DNA from: Cynocephalus volans
Taxonomy: Eukaryota > Chordata > Mammalia > Dermoptera > Cynocephalidae
Direction of reading: 5' to 3'
Assembly (NCBI RefSeq): GCF_027409185.1
Contig: NC_084463.1
Coordinates: forward strand, 158,511,869 to 158,575,868
DNA length: 64,000 nt
Part shown: positions 36,506-48,193 of the stretch, piece after piece
Layout of the letters: each line of letters begins with the position of its first letter
Position numbering within the stretch: the first letter of the stretch is position 1
Notes under the pieces: model-generated
The model's database searches: none
The model's input: the letters and a program-made list of their open reading frames with translations, nothing else
What the model was told of the DNA's origin: nothing
Program-made: the position numbers and the translations under genes

Positions 36506-39336
36506 TTAGGCTTAGAGTTAGGGCTAGGGCTAGGGCTAGAGCTATGGTTAGCGTTAGGGCTAGGGTTATGGTTAGGGTTAGGGCTAGGGTAAGGGCTGGG
36601 GCTAGGGCTAGGGTTAGGATTAGCGTTAGGGTTAGGGCTAGGGTTAGGTTTAGGACTAGGGTTAGGGCTAACGTTAGGGTTAGTGTTAGGGTTATGGCTA
36701 AGGTTAGGGTTAGGGCTAGGCCTAAGGTTAGACCTGGGGCTAGGGTTAGGTTTTGGGCTCGGGCTAAGTTTAGGGTTAGGGCTCGGGGTAAGTTTAGGGT
36801 TAGGGCTGAGGTTAGGGTTAGGGTTAGGGTTAGGGTTAGTGTTAGGGTTAGGGTTAGATTTAGGGTTAGGATTAGGGTTAGGGTTAGGGCTATGGCTAGG
36901 GTTAGGTCTAGGGCTAGGGTTAGGATTAGAGTTAGGGTCCGGGTTAGGTTTAGGGTTAGGGCTAGAGCTAGGGTTAGGATTAGGGTTAGGTTTAGGGTTA
37001 GGGCTAGGGTTAGGGTTAGGGCTAGGGCTAGGTTTAGGGCTATGGCTATGGTTAGGGTTAGGTTTAGGGTCAGGGCTAGGGCTAGGGTTAGGGCTAGGGT
37101 TAGGGTTAGGGTTAGGGTTAGGGCTAGGGTTAGGGTTAGGGCTAGGGTTAGGGCTTGGGTTAGGGTTAGGGCTAGGGCTAGGGTTAGGGTTATGGTTAGG
37201 GCTAGGGCTAGGGTTAGAGCTAGGATTAGGGTTAGGTCTAGGGCTATGTTTAGGGTTATGGTTAGGGTTAGTTTTATGGTTAGGGTTAGGGTTAGGGCTA
37301 GGGCTAGTGCTAGGGTTAGAGTTAGGGTTAGGGTTAGGGTTAGGGTTAGGGCTTGGGTTAGGGCTAGGGTTACGTTTAGGGCTAGGGCTAGGGTTAGAGC
37401 TAGGGTTAGGACTAGGGTTAGGGTTAAGGCTAGGTTTAGGGTTAGGGTTAGGACTAGGGTTATGGTTAGGGCTAGGGTTAGGGCTAACGTCAGGGCTAGA
37501 GTTAGGTTTATGGCTAAGGTTAGGGTTAGGCCCAGGCCTAGGGTTATGGTTAGGTCTCGGGTTACGGCCAACGTTTCGGCTAGGGTTAGGTTTATGGCTA
37601 AGGTTAGGGTTATGGCCAGGGCTAAGGTTAGGGTTAGGGCTGACGTTAGGGTTAGTGCTAGGCCTAAGGTTAGGCCTGGGTCTAGGGTTAGGTTTCAGGC
37701 TAGGGCTATGTTTAGGGTTAGGGCTAGGGGTAAGTTTAGGGTTAGGGATGAGGTTAGGGTTAGGGCTAGGGCTAGGGTTAGGGCCAGGGCTAGGCATAAT
37801 GTTAGGAATAGGGTTAGCATTATGGTTATGGGTTAGGGTTAGGGTTTGTGTTAGTGTTAGGGCTAGGGCTAAGGTTAGGGCTAGGTCTAGGGTTAGGGTT
37901 AGGGAGAGGTTTATGTATAGGGTTAGGGTTTGTGTTAGCATTAGTGTTATGGGTAGGATTAGTTTTAGCGTTATGGTTTATGTTTAAGGTCAGATTTAAG
38001 CCTAGGTGGGTCTCCAGGCCCACACTTATGGAGATTTTAGCATTAGGGTAGGGTTAGGGTTAGGGCTGAGTTTAGGTCTAGGGCTAGGGTTAGGGTTAGG
38101 GCTAGGGCTATGGTTAGGGCCAGGGCTAGGGATAGGGTTAGGTTTAGGGCTAGGGCTAGGGCTAGGTTTAGAGCTAGGTTTAGAGTTTGAGTTAGGGTTA
38201 GGTCTAGGGCTAGGGTTAGGGCTAGGGTTAGGGTTAGGGTTAGGGTTAGCGCTAGGGTTAGGGGTAGTGTTAGGGTTAGGGTTAGGCTTAGTGTTAGGGT
38301 TAGGGCTCGGGCTATGGTTAGGGTTAGGGTTAGAGTTAGGGCTAGGGCTACAGTTAGGACTAGGTTTAGGGTTTGGGTTAGGGTTAGTTTTAGGGTTCGG
38401 GCTAGGTCTAGGTTTAGGTCTAGGTTTAGGGTTAGGGTTAGGGTTAGGGCTAGGGCTTGGGCTAGGGCTAGTTTTAGGGCTAGGGCTAGGGCTAGGGTTA
38501 GGGCTTGGGTTAGGGCTAGGGTTAGGGCTAGGGCTAGTGCTAGGTCTATGGCTAGGGCTAGGGCTAGGGCCAGGTCTATGGCTAGGGCTAGGGTTAGGTT
38601 TAGAGTTAGGGCCAGTGCTAGGGTTAGGGCTAGTGTTAGGTTTAGGGATAGGGCTAGAGCTAGGGTTAGGTTTAGGGTTAGGGTTAGGGTTAGGGCTAGG
38701 ATTAGGGGTATGGCTTGGGCTAAGGCTAGGGTTAGGTCTAGGGTTAGGGCTAGGGCTAGGGCTAGAGCTAGGGCTAGTGTTAGGGCTAGGTTTAAGATTT
38801 GGGTTAGGGTTAGGGGTCAGGCTAGGGTTAGGGTTTGGGTTAGGGCTAGGTTTAGGGTTAGGGCTAGGGCTAGTGTTAGAACTAGGGTTAGGGTTAGGTC
38901 TTGAGCTAGGGTTAAGGCTAGGTTTAAGTTTAGGGTTAGGGCTAGGGTTATGGTTAAGGCTAGGATTAGGGCTAACGTCAGGGCTTGAGTTAGGGTTATG
39001 GCTAAGGTTAGTTTTAGGGCCAGGGCTATGGTTATGGTTAGGGCTAGGGTTATGGTTAGGGCTAGGGTTAGGGCTAACGTTAGTGCTAGGTTTAGGTTAA
39101 TGGCTAAGTTTAGGGTTAGGACCAGGGCTAAGGTTAGGGTTAGGGCTGACGTTAGGGTTAGTGCTAGGCCTAAGGTTAGGCCTGGGTCTAGGGTTAGGTT
39201 TCGGGCTCGGGCTAGGGTTTAGGGTTAGGGCTAGGGGTAAGTTTAGCGTTAAGGCTGAGGTTAGGGTTAGGGCTAGGGCTAGGGTTAGCGCCAGGGCTAG
39301 GCATAGTGTTAGGGTTAGGGTTAGCATTATGGTTAC
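36506..39336 (+). repeat. Degenerate telomere-like hexamer array (TTAGGG / CTAGGG)
   Basis: About 2.8 kb of hexamers with the G-rich strand on plus. TTAGGG and CTAGGG units are intermixed throughout, with scattered ATAGGG, TTAGAG, TTAGTG, CTAACG and CCAGGG variants. The only clear break in period is at 37985-38045. TTAGGG is the vertebrate telomere repeat and CTAGGG is a known subtelomeric variant. The mosaic of variants shows age or error-prone expansion rather than a current chromosome end. Because hexamers have two fixed codons per unit, several frames stay open for 360-485 codons on both strands; these should not be annotated as genes. Confidence 0.93.
37985..38045 (+). other. Non-hexameric interruption in the telomere-like array
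   Basis: About 60 bases here break the hexamer period and include a short GTGGG/CCCAC inverted pair around 38007-38024. Arrays flank it on both sides. Confidence 0.65.
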
Positions 39337-39840
39337 GGGCTGCCACATGAATCAGCCCAAATGCCCATGGTTCCCAGTCCTGCTATACTACCTTCTCTTT
39401 CACAGCCTTTACCTATGGCCTCTTGGGAACCTTCATTTAGTGGACACGGGAAGTGAAGACTCTCATTTGTACTCTGATATGCAGCCACCACCAGAAAATA
39501 CACAATTGCAGCACTACATCCTAGATGCACAGTGGTGTGGGGAAATTTTCATAGTGAGCAAAAATGTGGGCAGTGCAACTGGCTGTGCACTTTGCCTAGA
39601 AGGAGAAATAGCCAGACATGTGATTACATGATTACACAGGATTCATGGGCTATAGCCAGTGGTCTGGCTAGATAATGAAGGAGCTGGAGAGAAAATAATC
39701 AAAAAATTGGTGACAAATACATCTGGGGAATAAGTATGTAGACAGAACTCTTCAAATAGGCAAAGAAAAATAAAGGTGAAGATAATTGTGTACTTTTTGA
39801 ATGCTCAACATAAGGTGACCTTGTAACTGAGCCAAAAAGA
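39337..39840 (+). mobile_element. Endogenous-retrovirus-like pol remnant
   Basis: Directly right of the hexamer array. Wording around 39560-39720, including the short 'gattcatgggctatagccag' phrase, resembles the RNase H-integrase part of old mammalian retroviral pol relics. Frames are broken by stops, so nothing functional remains. A 156-codon frame (39161-39631) crosses from the array into this segment and is not a gene. Family not assigned. Confidence 0.4.
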
Positions 39841-41159
39841 TCTAATTGATTTTTGTTGCTCGTTGTGACAAGATGCAATCAGACAGACAAAAATAGTGCA
39901 AGGAAAAGGCTTTTTTTTTATGGCCAGGAGAGCAGGTGAGCAGAATACCAATGTCAACCTTCTTCCTTGACTGAATAAAGTTTATGGCTTTTAAAGGGAA
40001 GAAAGTAATGCAGGTGTGTGCAGAGAGCTAATGAAGGGGGGGAATTACGGAGTTTGCAGGTGGCTTGAGTCAAAAGTCAGGATTCCATGATGAACAGAGT
40101 TTCCTGATGTCATGAGGTGTGTGGTCGGTAGTCTGGTGAACCTCAAGTTCCTGGTGTACCTTGAAGCTGGAAGAGTCAAAGACAGTGACCTTAGCCAAGA
40201 ATCACTGAAACATTAAAATACTTCACTCAGACTCAGCAAATGTGCGTTTCTAACATGATCTTTTCTGAACTAGAGCGTAGGTTAACTATCAGCTTGGCTT
40301 CCCTTTGGAACACCTTTGTTCAAAAAGGTTGATCAGGAAAGCAGGAGAGCAGGAGGGAGACTCAGCTTTTGTTCTTAACCCTTGAGTTTATGGAGACTAT
40401 TCATAGGAGTGAGAAAAAACTTTTTAAATACCCTTTTATCGGGGCATGGTTTCAACCTCATCAGAAGAAGACTTTAATAGTCAATTTGATAGCATGACCC
40501 GATCTATGGACTCCAATCACTTTTTTCCATTTTTCCGCCATCACATAATGGGCTCACAAAATTATTGGACATGATGGCAGGTTAATGTCAATGGAAAACT
40601 AGAACAACCCAATCCAGACATAACTACTAAAGGTCCAGACTCTTCAAGAATGAAGGTTTGGGTCACCTTATCAGGGAGTGAATCACAACCAACTGCGCAG
40701 TTGCTATTAGCAAAGACAATATAGCGTGTGTTGTAGAAAAAATTCTTGTAAATACCAGCTACAACCATGTGACCAGTTACAGAAACGAGGTCTTTAGTTG
40801 TCATAAATATTCCTTCCATATTTTGTTATGAACATGTGTGTGTATGTATTAAGCAAATATATTTTTCCCCTCTTATTCCATTATCATGTAATGTAAGATG
40901 TATTGACTTTATAAAAGTATTTAAATATTGTTAATTTTATATCACAGAATTTTAATCAGGGAATACCTGCAAAAGAGTAAACAATGCTCAAGGACTATAC
41001 TTTCTCTTCTGGGGAAGGGATTAGTGAGTTTCCATTTGCATGCAGGAAAGTTGTATTGTGTAAAGCAGAGCTATGATATTGTTATTGTCTTTATTTGAAG
41101 ATTAAGCATGGTTTAAGGAGATACACGTGTGTGTTAAGTCGACAAGGGGTCGGCTACTG
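39841..41159. other. Intergenic, possible further retroviral/LTR relics
   Basis: No gene. 39870-40480 has mixed composition and could be LTR-derived, but I see no diagnostic ends. The 85-codon minus frame at 40562-40819 has no motif. Confidence 0.35.
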
Positions 41160-41665
41160 ATTGATAATTTTACTTATTAACTTGTCTGGGCTATGTGATG
41201 CACAGATAGCTGGTGAACATTGTTTCTGGGTGGATTTGTGAGGATGTTTCTGGAAAAAAAAGAGTGAATACATAGACGGAGTAAAGATTACTGCTCTCAC
41301 CAATGGGTGTAGGCATCAGTCCAATTCACTGAAGCCCTTAAAAGAATAAAAAAGTAGAGGAAGAGCGATTGCTCCCTGCTTGAATTGGGGCATTCATCTT
41401 CTTCTGCCATCAGTCATTGGCTTCCCAGATTCTAGAGCCTTTGGACTCAGACTAGGACCTACACCATTGGCTCCCCTGGTTCTCAAGCCTTCAGATTTGG
41501 ACAGAAACTGGACCATCAGCTTTCCTGACCTGCAGCTTGCAAACTGGAAATGGCAGGACTTCTCTCTCTGCATAATTGCATGAGCCAATTCCTCTTAATG
41601 TATTCCTTTTCAACTATCCGTGAATGACCAATTGGTTCTGTTTCTCTGGAGAACCCTAACACATT
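41160..41665 (+). mobile_element. Solo LTR resembling the ERV-L MLT2 group
   Basis: The segment starts with a degenerate TGATAATTTTA... AACTTGTCTGGGCT and ends TTCTCTGGAGAACCCTAACA, the conserved termini I associate with MLT2-type LTRs. Internal wording (AATTGGGGCATTCATCTTCT; GAGCCAATTCCTCTTAATG) also fits. No internal viral region is attached. Related sequence in the opposite orientation lies at 47.8-48.2 kb. A 67-codon frame inside it is chance. Confidence 0.6.
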
Positions 41666-44321
41666 AGTGAATACAAATTGCTCTTGACAACCAATGGACA
41701 GCCTTTAGGCATTTTGTTATGCTCTCAAAGTCTTTAGGGATAATCATAAAATTGCTAGGCCTCTCCTTGGGGGAGAGTCTCAAAAGGAGAAAAAAAATCC
41801 ATAAATTGGTCTCACTATGAGAAACACATGGAGGAGTCAAGACAGAGGCTTCATTACAGGTAAAAAGATAAAGTGTTTTACATGGGACCACATGTTACAG
41901 ATATCCACAATGTTTTAGTGACCTTTGCAAAGTTCCACTTTAATTAGACGGCACAACCATAGCAAAATGTGACCATTTTGGATTCAGTTCCCTGTGCTTT
42001 CTACTCCTCACTTTTGCCTCAGTAGATATAGGACCTCTCTTCTGTTTTCTTCATATATATTTTTTGAATATTTTAAATGGTGTGGTAGGCTCATAAGCAT
42101 CTTTAAAATGCCATCATGGCATATGTTTATAAAGTATTTGTTTTATATAAATAATGTTATCTCTAATTAAGGCCAAAACTGAGAGCAAATGAACCACAGC
42201 TAAAAGGATTTACATATTTTAAAAATGGCAGAATGAAGAAACTGCAGGTTTCTTAGTAAATCATGTACAATCATGTACATGTCTTTAGTCAGTCATGTAC
42301 ATGTCCTTTTAAATACTTATTTATTGATTCTGGGCTCTTCTTTGTGACCCTTTTAAAATGATTTAACATTCAATTATTATTTAATAAGTGTATAGCTATG
42401 ATTTTTTTCCCATGTCTTCATGAGATAAATGGGGTTTCTACCTCACGTTCAGATGTGAAAAGCATTATTTGAAGAGAAGGAGATTTTGAAGTACCAATTT
42501 TAGGGTAAGATACATTGTTCAGAATGCACTTCAATTTCCAATGGGGTCTGACAAAAAGCAGACATAATTTTCTCAAAAAGTATAGCTTTTTAAAAATAGA
42601 ATTTATATTCAATAAAGATAGTAATATATAAAATAGCAACTAGGTTCTTTCCATAGAACTCCAAAACTGGTGAAAAGAAGCTCATTTATCTTTTATTACC
42701 CTATAAGAAAACAGGCTCTTATCAAGTGTGATATCATTGTTTTTGCCTTTCATAATTTCAAAAGAAAACAAAACGAATTACAATATTTATATTGTTTCTG
42801 ACTGTATTTACTGAAGATACATTTCTAATACTACTATCTACTGGTACACACTTCCATATGTCTAATGTAAGAAAGTTGTGCTCATAGAGTCAGGGTAAAA
42901 TAATAGGAGGTCGCAATCTTATAAGCAACATTTTAATTGTTTTAATTTCAATTTGCATTTAATTTCAAGTTGTATAATTGTATGTTTTAATTATTGTTTA
43001 TAGCTCACTCAGAGACTGCTGTCACTGCAATTTCTATTGTAAATAGCATCATTTTTCTTTCTTTCTTTTTTAAGAAGCATTGGAACTTAGATTTTTTTTA
43101 TAACAATAATTATTTTCTTACCTTAATGCGACCTCTATCTTCCACTCTGGTATATTTTTAATCTGTGTGGCACTAGTGATATTCAGATTCATTTTAGTTT
43201 TATTAAACACATGTTCATCTGCATTATGTGCTATATCATAGTTTAAGGAAGAAGTTCCCGTAGGCTACATGCACAGAAGGACTTCAGATCACAATGAGGA
43301 ACCCTTATATATCTCATCTTTAGCGTATTTTATTTTATTCCCATGGTATTGTGTAGCATAGTGCTTTTCAACCTTTTTTGTTTGTTGGTTTTTCTTAAAT
43401 CTGCAATATCATTTTCTCTAAAGGAGAAATTTAATAGATTTTCATTACCTAAAATCAATGTTACTGACCTCTCTGTCCCCCAGTTTGCTCAGATTTCCTC
43501 ATATTCCCCTAAAATCTCTCATGATAAAGTGCACTGAACTTTTTACATACAAGTTAGCATATCTAAATTGTAATAGAAATGCCCTAGGAGGAAGATTAAC
43601 ATTTAAGCAAATGTATGTGAAGTAATTTATATTAAAATATTATTAAAATAGCTATGAAAAATAAAAGATAAATAATCCAAAAAAACAGCACATGGATTGG
43701 CCAATTTTAGTCACAGAGCATGGGTGGGGGGGCAAGCACTGGGGCTGGGATGCGTGTGCTGCATTCTGCTTTAGCTGGTCCTCACCTATACTTCATTATA
43801 GCCCTGACAAAGAAGTCAAATAATGGTCCAGAAGAATTTACCTGTGCATATGTAAAGAAACCTCTTTCAGGCAAGGTACTGTCATGATTTAAAATAACGT
43901 AAACAAACAAAAAAAAGCAAACAAACAAAAAACACACTGTGTACATGACATTTAGAAAATATTTCTAGAGAGCATAGACACATTGAAACATGTATTTACT
44001 CTTCCCAATAACTCTGCAAAGACTTTATGGTTTTGAATGTGAGAATAAAGAGTTTTAGATAACTTATACTATTTGTTCAAAGTAACCCTTCAAATATACC
44101 ATAAATAAAGATATAGCATAGAATATATCTACATAAATATATCTCCTGGCATTTTTTTGTCTAGATATAAATGATGGCCACTAAGATCCATTATGCTGTT
44201 ATTATTTATACACCTGTGCTATATCTGTCACATGTAGTAAAGTTTCAGCTGTACCACCTATAGGAATAAAAGTTTGCAGAGGACTATGATTTGAACTAGG
44301 TGAGTTTAGGCATTCTTGGAA

Positions 44322-44767
44322 TTTAGGTATAATTAACAACTTGCATACCTTCTCCTCAGGGACAGTCTTTAAGGAGGAAAGAAATCCATAAATTATTCAT
44401 ATCAGGTTATGTTAGGAACACATGAGGAGCACAGAAAAATGCCTCATTAGAGGTGGGTGGATTTCACCTATTTCAGTAACTACCATCTCAGCATTCCAGT
44501 GACTCTTCATGGACCTGTCTTCCTTTAAACTGTAGTTCCTAACACCTGATCTAGGCAACTTAGGCACAGCTTGAACAATGTGTTTTGATAACTGAAGTTT
44601 CGTGGTAGTACAATGTTCTATCTGTCTTTATCATAATCTTTGGTGAAAGCTAAACATTGGCTTCTATGTAGTTGGTTGATATTACTTGAAAAGTAAAATC
44701 AAGAACAAAAGCTCAACTTCTGAAAAGCCAAGTAATGTTGTTAGGAAACACCATCCTCTACTTCTTA
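44322..44767 (+). repeat. Duplicated OR 5' flank, copy B (446 bp)
   Basis: Gap-free partner of 32810-33255, ending 38 bases upstream of the OR start codon. It probably holds promoter or 5' UTR sequence of this OR, which is inference. Confidence 0.92.
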
Positions 44768-44805
44768 TTTATCCCCAGCCTAGATTTCCCGAATGGCCTG
44801 CATGC

Positions 44806-45755
44806 ATGGACAACCACAACCGAATGATGCTGAATGAATTCATTCTAATGGGAATCACAGACCTCCCTGAGCTTCAGGCTTCATTATTTGGGCTCTTCTT
44901 CATTGTATACATGGTCTCACTGGTTGGTAACCTAGGCTTGATCATCCTCTCAAACATAGATTCAAGGCTACAAACACCCATGTACGTTTTCCTTAAACAC
45001 CTGTCTTTTACTGATCTTGGTTATTCAACAGCTGTGGGACCCGCAATGTTGGTAAATTTTGTTGTAGATGAACATACAATCTCCTATAATTCATGTGCTA
45101 CCCAGCTCATGTTCTTCAGCATATTTATCACTAGTGAAACTTTTGTTCTGTCAACAATGGCCTATGACCACTATGTGGCCATCTGTAAGCCTTTGCTCTA
45201 CACAGTCATCATGTCACAAACATTATGTAGGGGGCTGGTGGCAATACCTTATCTCTACAGTGTGATTTTGTCTTTGCTGCCATCATAAAAATTTTTCATT
45301 CCTCGTTTTGTGGCCATAATGTCATCAGACATTTGTACTGTGATAGTCTGCCACTGATATCTTTGCTGTGCTCAGACACACATGAAATTAAATTGATAAT
45401 TCTGGTATTTTCATCTTTCAATTTCATTTCTTCTCTCCTGATAGTATCTGTGTCCTACGTTCAGATCCTTGTCACCATCCTCAGGATGAACTCTGCAGAA
45501 GGCAGAAGCAAGGTCTTCTCCACCTGTGGATCTCACCTGACAGTGACAGTCATATTCTACGGCACTCTGTTCTTTATGTATGTGCAACCCAAATCCAGCC
45601 ATTCCTTTGATACTGATAAAGTGGCCTCTTTATCTTACACTTTGGTCATACCCATGCTGAATCCCATGATCTACAGTTTGAGGAGAAAAGAGGTGAAAAA
45701 TGCCCTACATAGAACATGGAAAATGTGTGCAAATACTCTATTTAAAATTACATAG
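44806..45755 (+). pseudogene. OR8K-like olfactory receptor pseudogene with one frameshift
   Basis: From ATG 44806 the frame encodes a class II OR: leader MDNHNRMMLNEFILMG, TM1 with GNLGLIIL, TPMYVFL at the TM2 edge, TM3 MAYDHYVAICKPLLY, then TM4 with IPYLYS. In TM5 one base is missing near 45281, producing TAA at 45286-45288. The other frame carries on without further damage: YCDSLP, SFNFISSLLIV, the TM6 word KVFSTCGSHL, and PMLNPMIYS in TM7, to the stop at 45753-45755. Overall length matches a normal OR of about 315 residues. Wording such as MGITDLPELQASLFGLF and VQPKSSHSFDTDKVAS points to OR8K. An in-frame upstream extension to 44686 is open but lacks OR similarity. The usual leader glycosylation sequon is lost. 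A single lesion suggests recent inactivation or a sequencing error. Confidence 0.85.
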
Positions 45756-47745
45756 GGTATGGCTACAATAAATTATGCAACAACCAATATATATTATAAT
45801 TGTTATTGCTTTAACCTTGCACTGTTGTCTCCATGGGATGATCAAGAATCAACATGTGACAAGCACAGAAATAATGAAACATTTTAACTTTTTGCAACCA
45901 GTAGCTATCATTAGCATATGATTAATCCCTGCTCATACTTCAGATATTAATCTATATTTAGTTTCTAGTACAGATTAGGGGTCATTTCTACATATTCTCA
46001 CCTATAGCCTGTTTTCATGTCTCTTCTTTAAAGTTATTATTATTATTTTTTTAATCAGAGACTCAGTATATTCTATTCACTACTTTATCTTTTGTGCCTC
46101 GGACAGTAAAAGGCACATAACAGATCCCCAATAAACTCAAAAACCATATACCGTTAATTTCAATAAACATAAATTGTTAAATTAAACTACCAAATTTCTC
46201 CATTTGTGAAGCTTACGGAGAACACATAAAAGAGGCAGAATGAGAAGTTATATAGCATGATAGATGATATTGAGCCAAACAAAAAAAGAATTGAACAAGT
46301 CGCAAGGATGGGAGTTAAATTTTGAAGTTAGTTTGTCAGGGGAGCCCTCTGAGAAAATGACATTTAAACAAACACTTGCAGAGTTCAGTGAGGAGCCTGT
46401 GTGGATATCTAGGGGAAGACTCTTCCCAGGTGAGAAGTCTATTAGTGCAAAAGTTCTTAAATAACAATAAGACTGTAGTGATGAGGAACAACAGAGTCAA
46501 AGGTGGTTGGAGCATAAAATACGATTAAGAAATAGACTGCACCATGATTGATTTGTATGTAAAACTTGACCAAGTAGGACTATATAGGCCATTGTCAAAC
46601 TTGCCTTTTGTTTTGATTGATTGAGGAAGCATTGTAGGATTTTTAGGTAAAGAGTGATGTGATCTTTGGTTAATGGACAGCTGTGAGTGTTGTGCAAATA
46701 ATAGATTGCAGAATGTTAAGAACTGAAGATGGAAAACCGTGTGGGGTTTTAACTGTGACACTTTCAGAAGAGGACAACGGCATATGCCAGGATGGAAACA
46801 GTCAGGGGATGAGAAGTAATCAGAATCTTGATATAAGTTTATAAAAGTTCAATATATTTACTTATTTTTATGTGGATGAAAGAGGCTTAAAAAAGTTAAT
46901 TATTAAAAAAAAAAAGAAAAGAAAGAATACTTCCAGAGCTCACTTAATATATGCTGATTAGTCTCCTCTGCTACCAACTAATATGGGGTAATAGATAATC
47001 GATTTAATGACCGACTAAAACAAGAAAAAGGAAAAAAAAAACAAAGGCAATATATGTGAAGCAATAATTTTTGAAACACTGACATGAGACAACAAAGGAG
47101 AGTTTTTTCTGAAAGATGGAAAACAGATGAGATGAATCCTGTGACATCCCCACCTTCATGTCTTCAGAGAGTATCCGGAGTGCACTGCAAAAACGGCAAA
47201 CTCAAGTGAAAACTAGAAGAACTCCACTTAATTATGTGTTTTTGATTGTTTTACAGATGCTTATGTATGTTTAAACTTGTCAAATTTGACATTTTCCGTA
47301 TGCGCAGTTTCTTATATTCAGTGCTATCACAATTAATTTACTTAATTACTAACCATGCCAACAAGTAAGAACAAAGACAAACCAAAAAGGCAGTACTAGA
47401 AAAACACAACCCACAAAGTCACAGCCTGGCTACATCACAGATAACGTGACTGATAATTCAACAATAAATTAACAGCACAATAACTTATGTATAGTAAAAC
47501 AATGCAAATAAACATGCATTTTAGTCAGATGTATTAGTAATGCAGACCTTATATAAAGCACAGTTGAATATGTACCCAGGAGGACAACAATAATAGAAGT
47601 AGGTATTGGACATTATGGAAAACAAGAAATATTGAAATGCAATAAAGGCAAATACAACAGAATAGAATCCTAAACAGACAGATGATAATTCACTATGAAT
47701 ACGAATGAGAATATGAGTAACGAATCTCTCTTTCTGTGGTCACAT
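45756..47745. other. Intergenic with ancient repeats; no gene
   Basis: The 46085-46135 piece has the 'gtgcctcggacagtaaaagg cacataacag' look of an old MIR/L2-type 3' end. The 46330-46800 piece (for example 'gtggatatctaggggaagac') resembles a widespread ancient mammalian repeat. Neither is certain. No coding signal. Confidence 0.35.
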
Positions 47746-47746
47746 A

Positions 47747-47771
47747 TGTGTGTGTGTGTGTGTGTGTGTGT
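47747..47771. repeat. (TG)n microsatellite
   Basis: About 25 bases of TG dinucleotide followed by a mixed TA/CA tract to 47812. Confidence 0.9.
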
Positions 47772-47829
47772 TTACGTATATCTGTATGTATGTATACACA
47801 CGCACACATATGATTTTCCTTGGTTTAAG

Positions 47830-48193
47830 CTATTGTGGGGGCTGGCAGGACAGAAACCCGAGAGGCAGGCTGGCAGCCTGGAGATTGGGGCAAGAGTTAA
47901 GGCTGGAGTCTTGAGTGTGAAGGTGGGAAACTCAGGCAGAATTTCGATGTAGCTGTCTGGAGGGATGAATCAGTTCTTTGGGTGACATCAGTCTTTGATC
48001 AACAGCCCTTAAACTAATTAGATGAAGCCCATCCGCATTCTGAAGGGTCATCTGCTGAACTCAAAGCCTACCAACTTAAACTTTTATCAAAACTAAAAAT
48101 GTACCTTCACAGTAACAACTAGACTGATGATTGACCAAACAACTGGGCACCATAGCGTAGCCAAGTGTATACATATAAAATTAACCATCACAG
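47830..48193 (-). mobile_element. MLT2-like LTR fragment, minus strand
   Basis: Ends on plus with AAAATTAACCATCACA, the reverse complement of the conserved MLT2 start. The preceding wording (GATGAAGCCCATCCGCATTC; CTGGGCACCATAGCGTAGCC) also fits. Partial and diverged. Confidence 0.5.

Larger units (their letters stand above)
41670..45755 (+). repeat. OR tandem duplication, unit 1
   Basis: Homologous in the same order to 48300-52164. Matching islands are 41670-41870 with 48300-48510 (shared GTCAAGACAGAGGCTTCATT), 42546-42770 with 48961-49170, 43490-43740 with 49690-49920, 43940-44300 with 50110-50480, and the OR genes. Strongly diverged, with insertions on each side. Confidence 0.85.

Noticed and set aside
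35871-36509. 212-codon plus frame in the CpG-rich block
   Set aside because: High GC lowers stop frequency; several frames on both strands are open together, and the translation has no recognisable domain.
36506-39336. CRISPR array or minisatellite with spacers
   Set aside because: The repeat is a continuous 6-bp unit with point variants, with no separate spacers, in a mammalian context.
36484-39348. Open frames of 360-485 codons on both strands, looking like large repeat proteins
   Set aside because: They are a by-product of the hexamer period: two codons repeat with no stop in several frames on both strands. No start context, splice sites or non-repeat domain supports a gene.
41380-41583. 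67-codon plus frame with Pro/Leu-rich translation
   Set aside because: It lies within the MLT2-like LTR and is chance.
44686-44805. N-terminal extension of the first OR8K-like gene
   Set aside because: The frame is open but starts in the duplicated 5' flank and has no OR similarity; the ATG at 44806 matches the family start.
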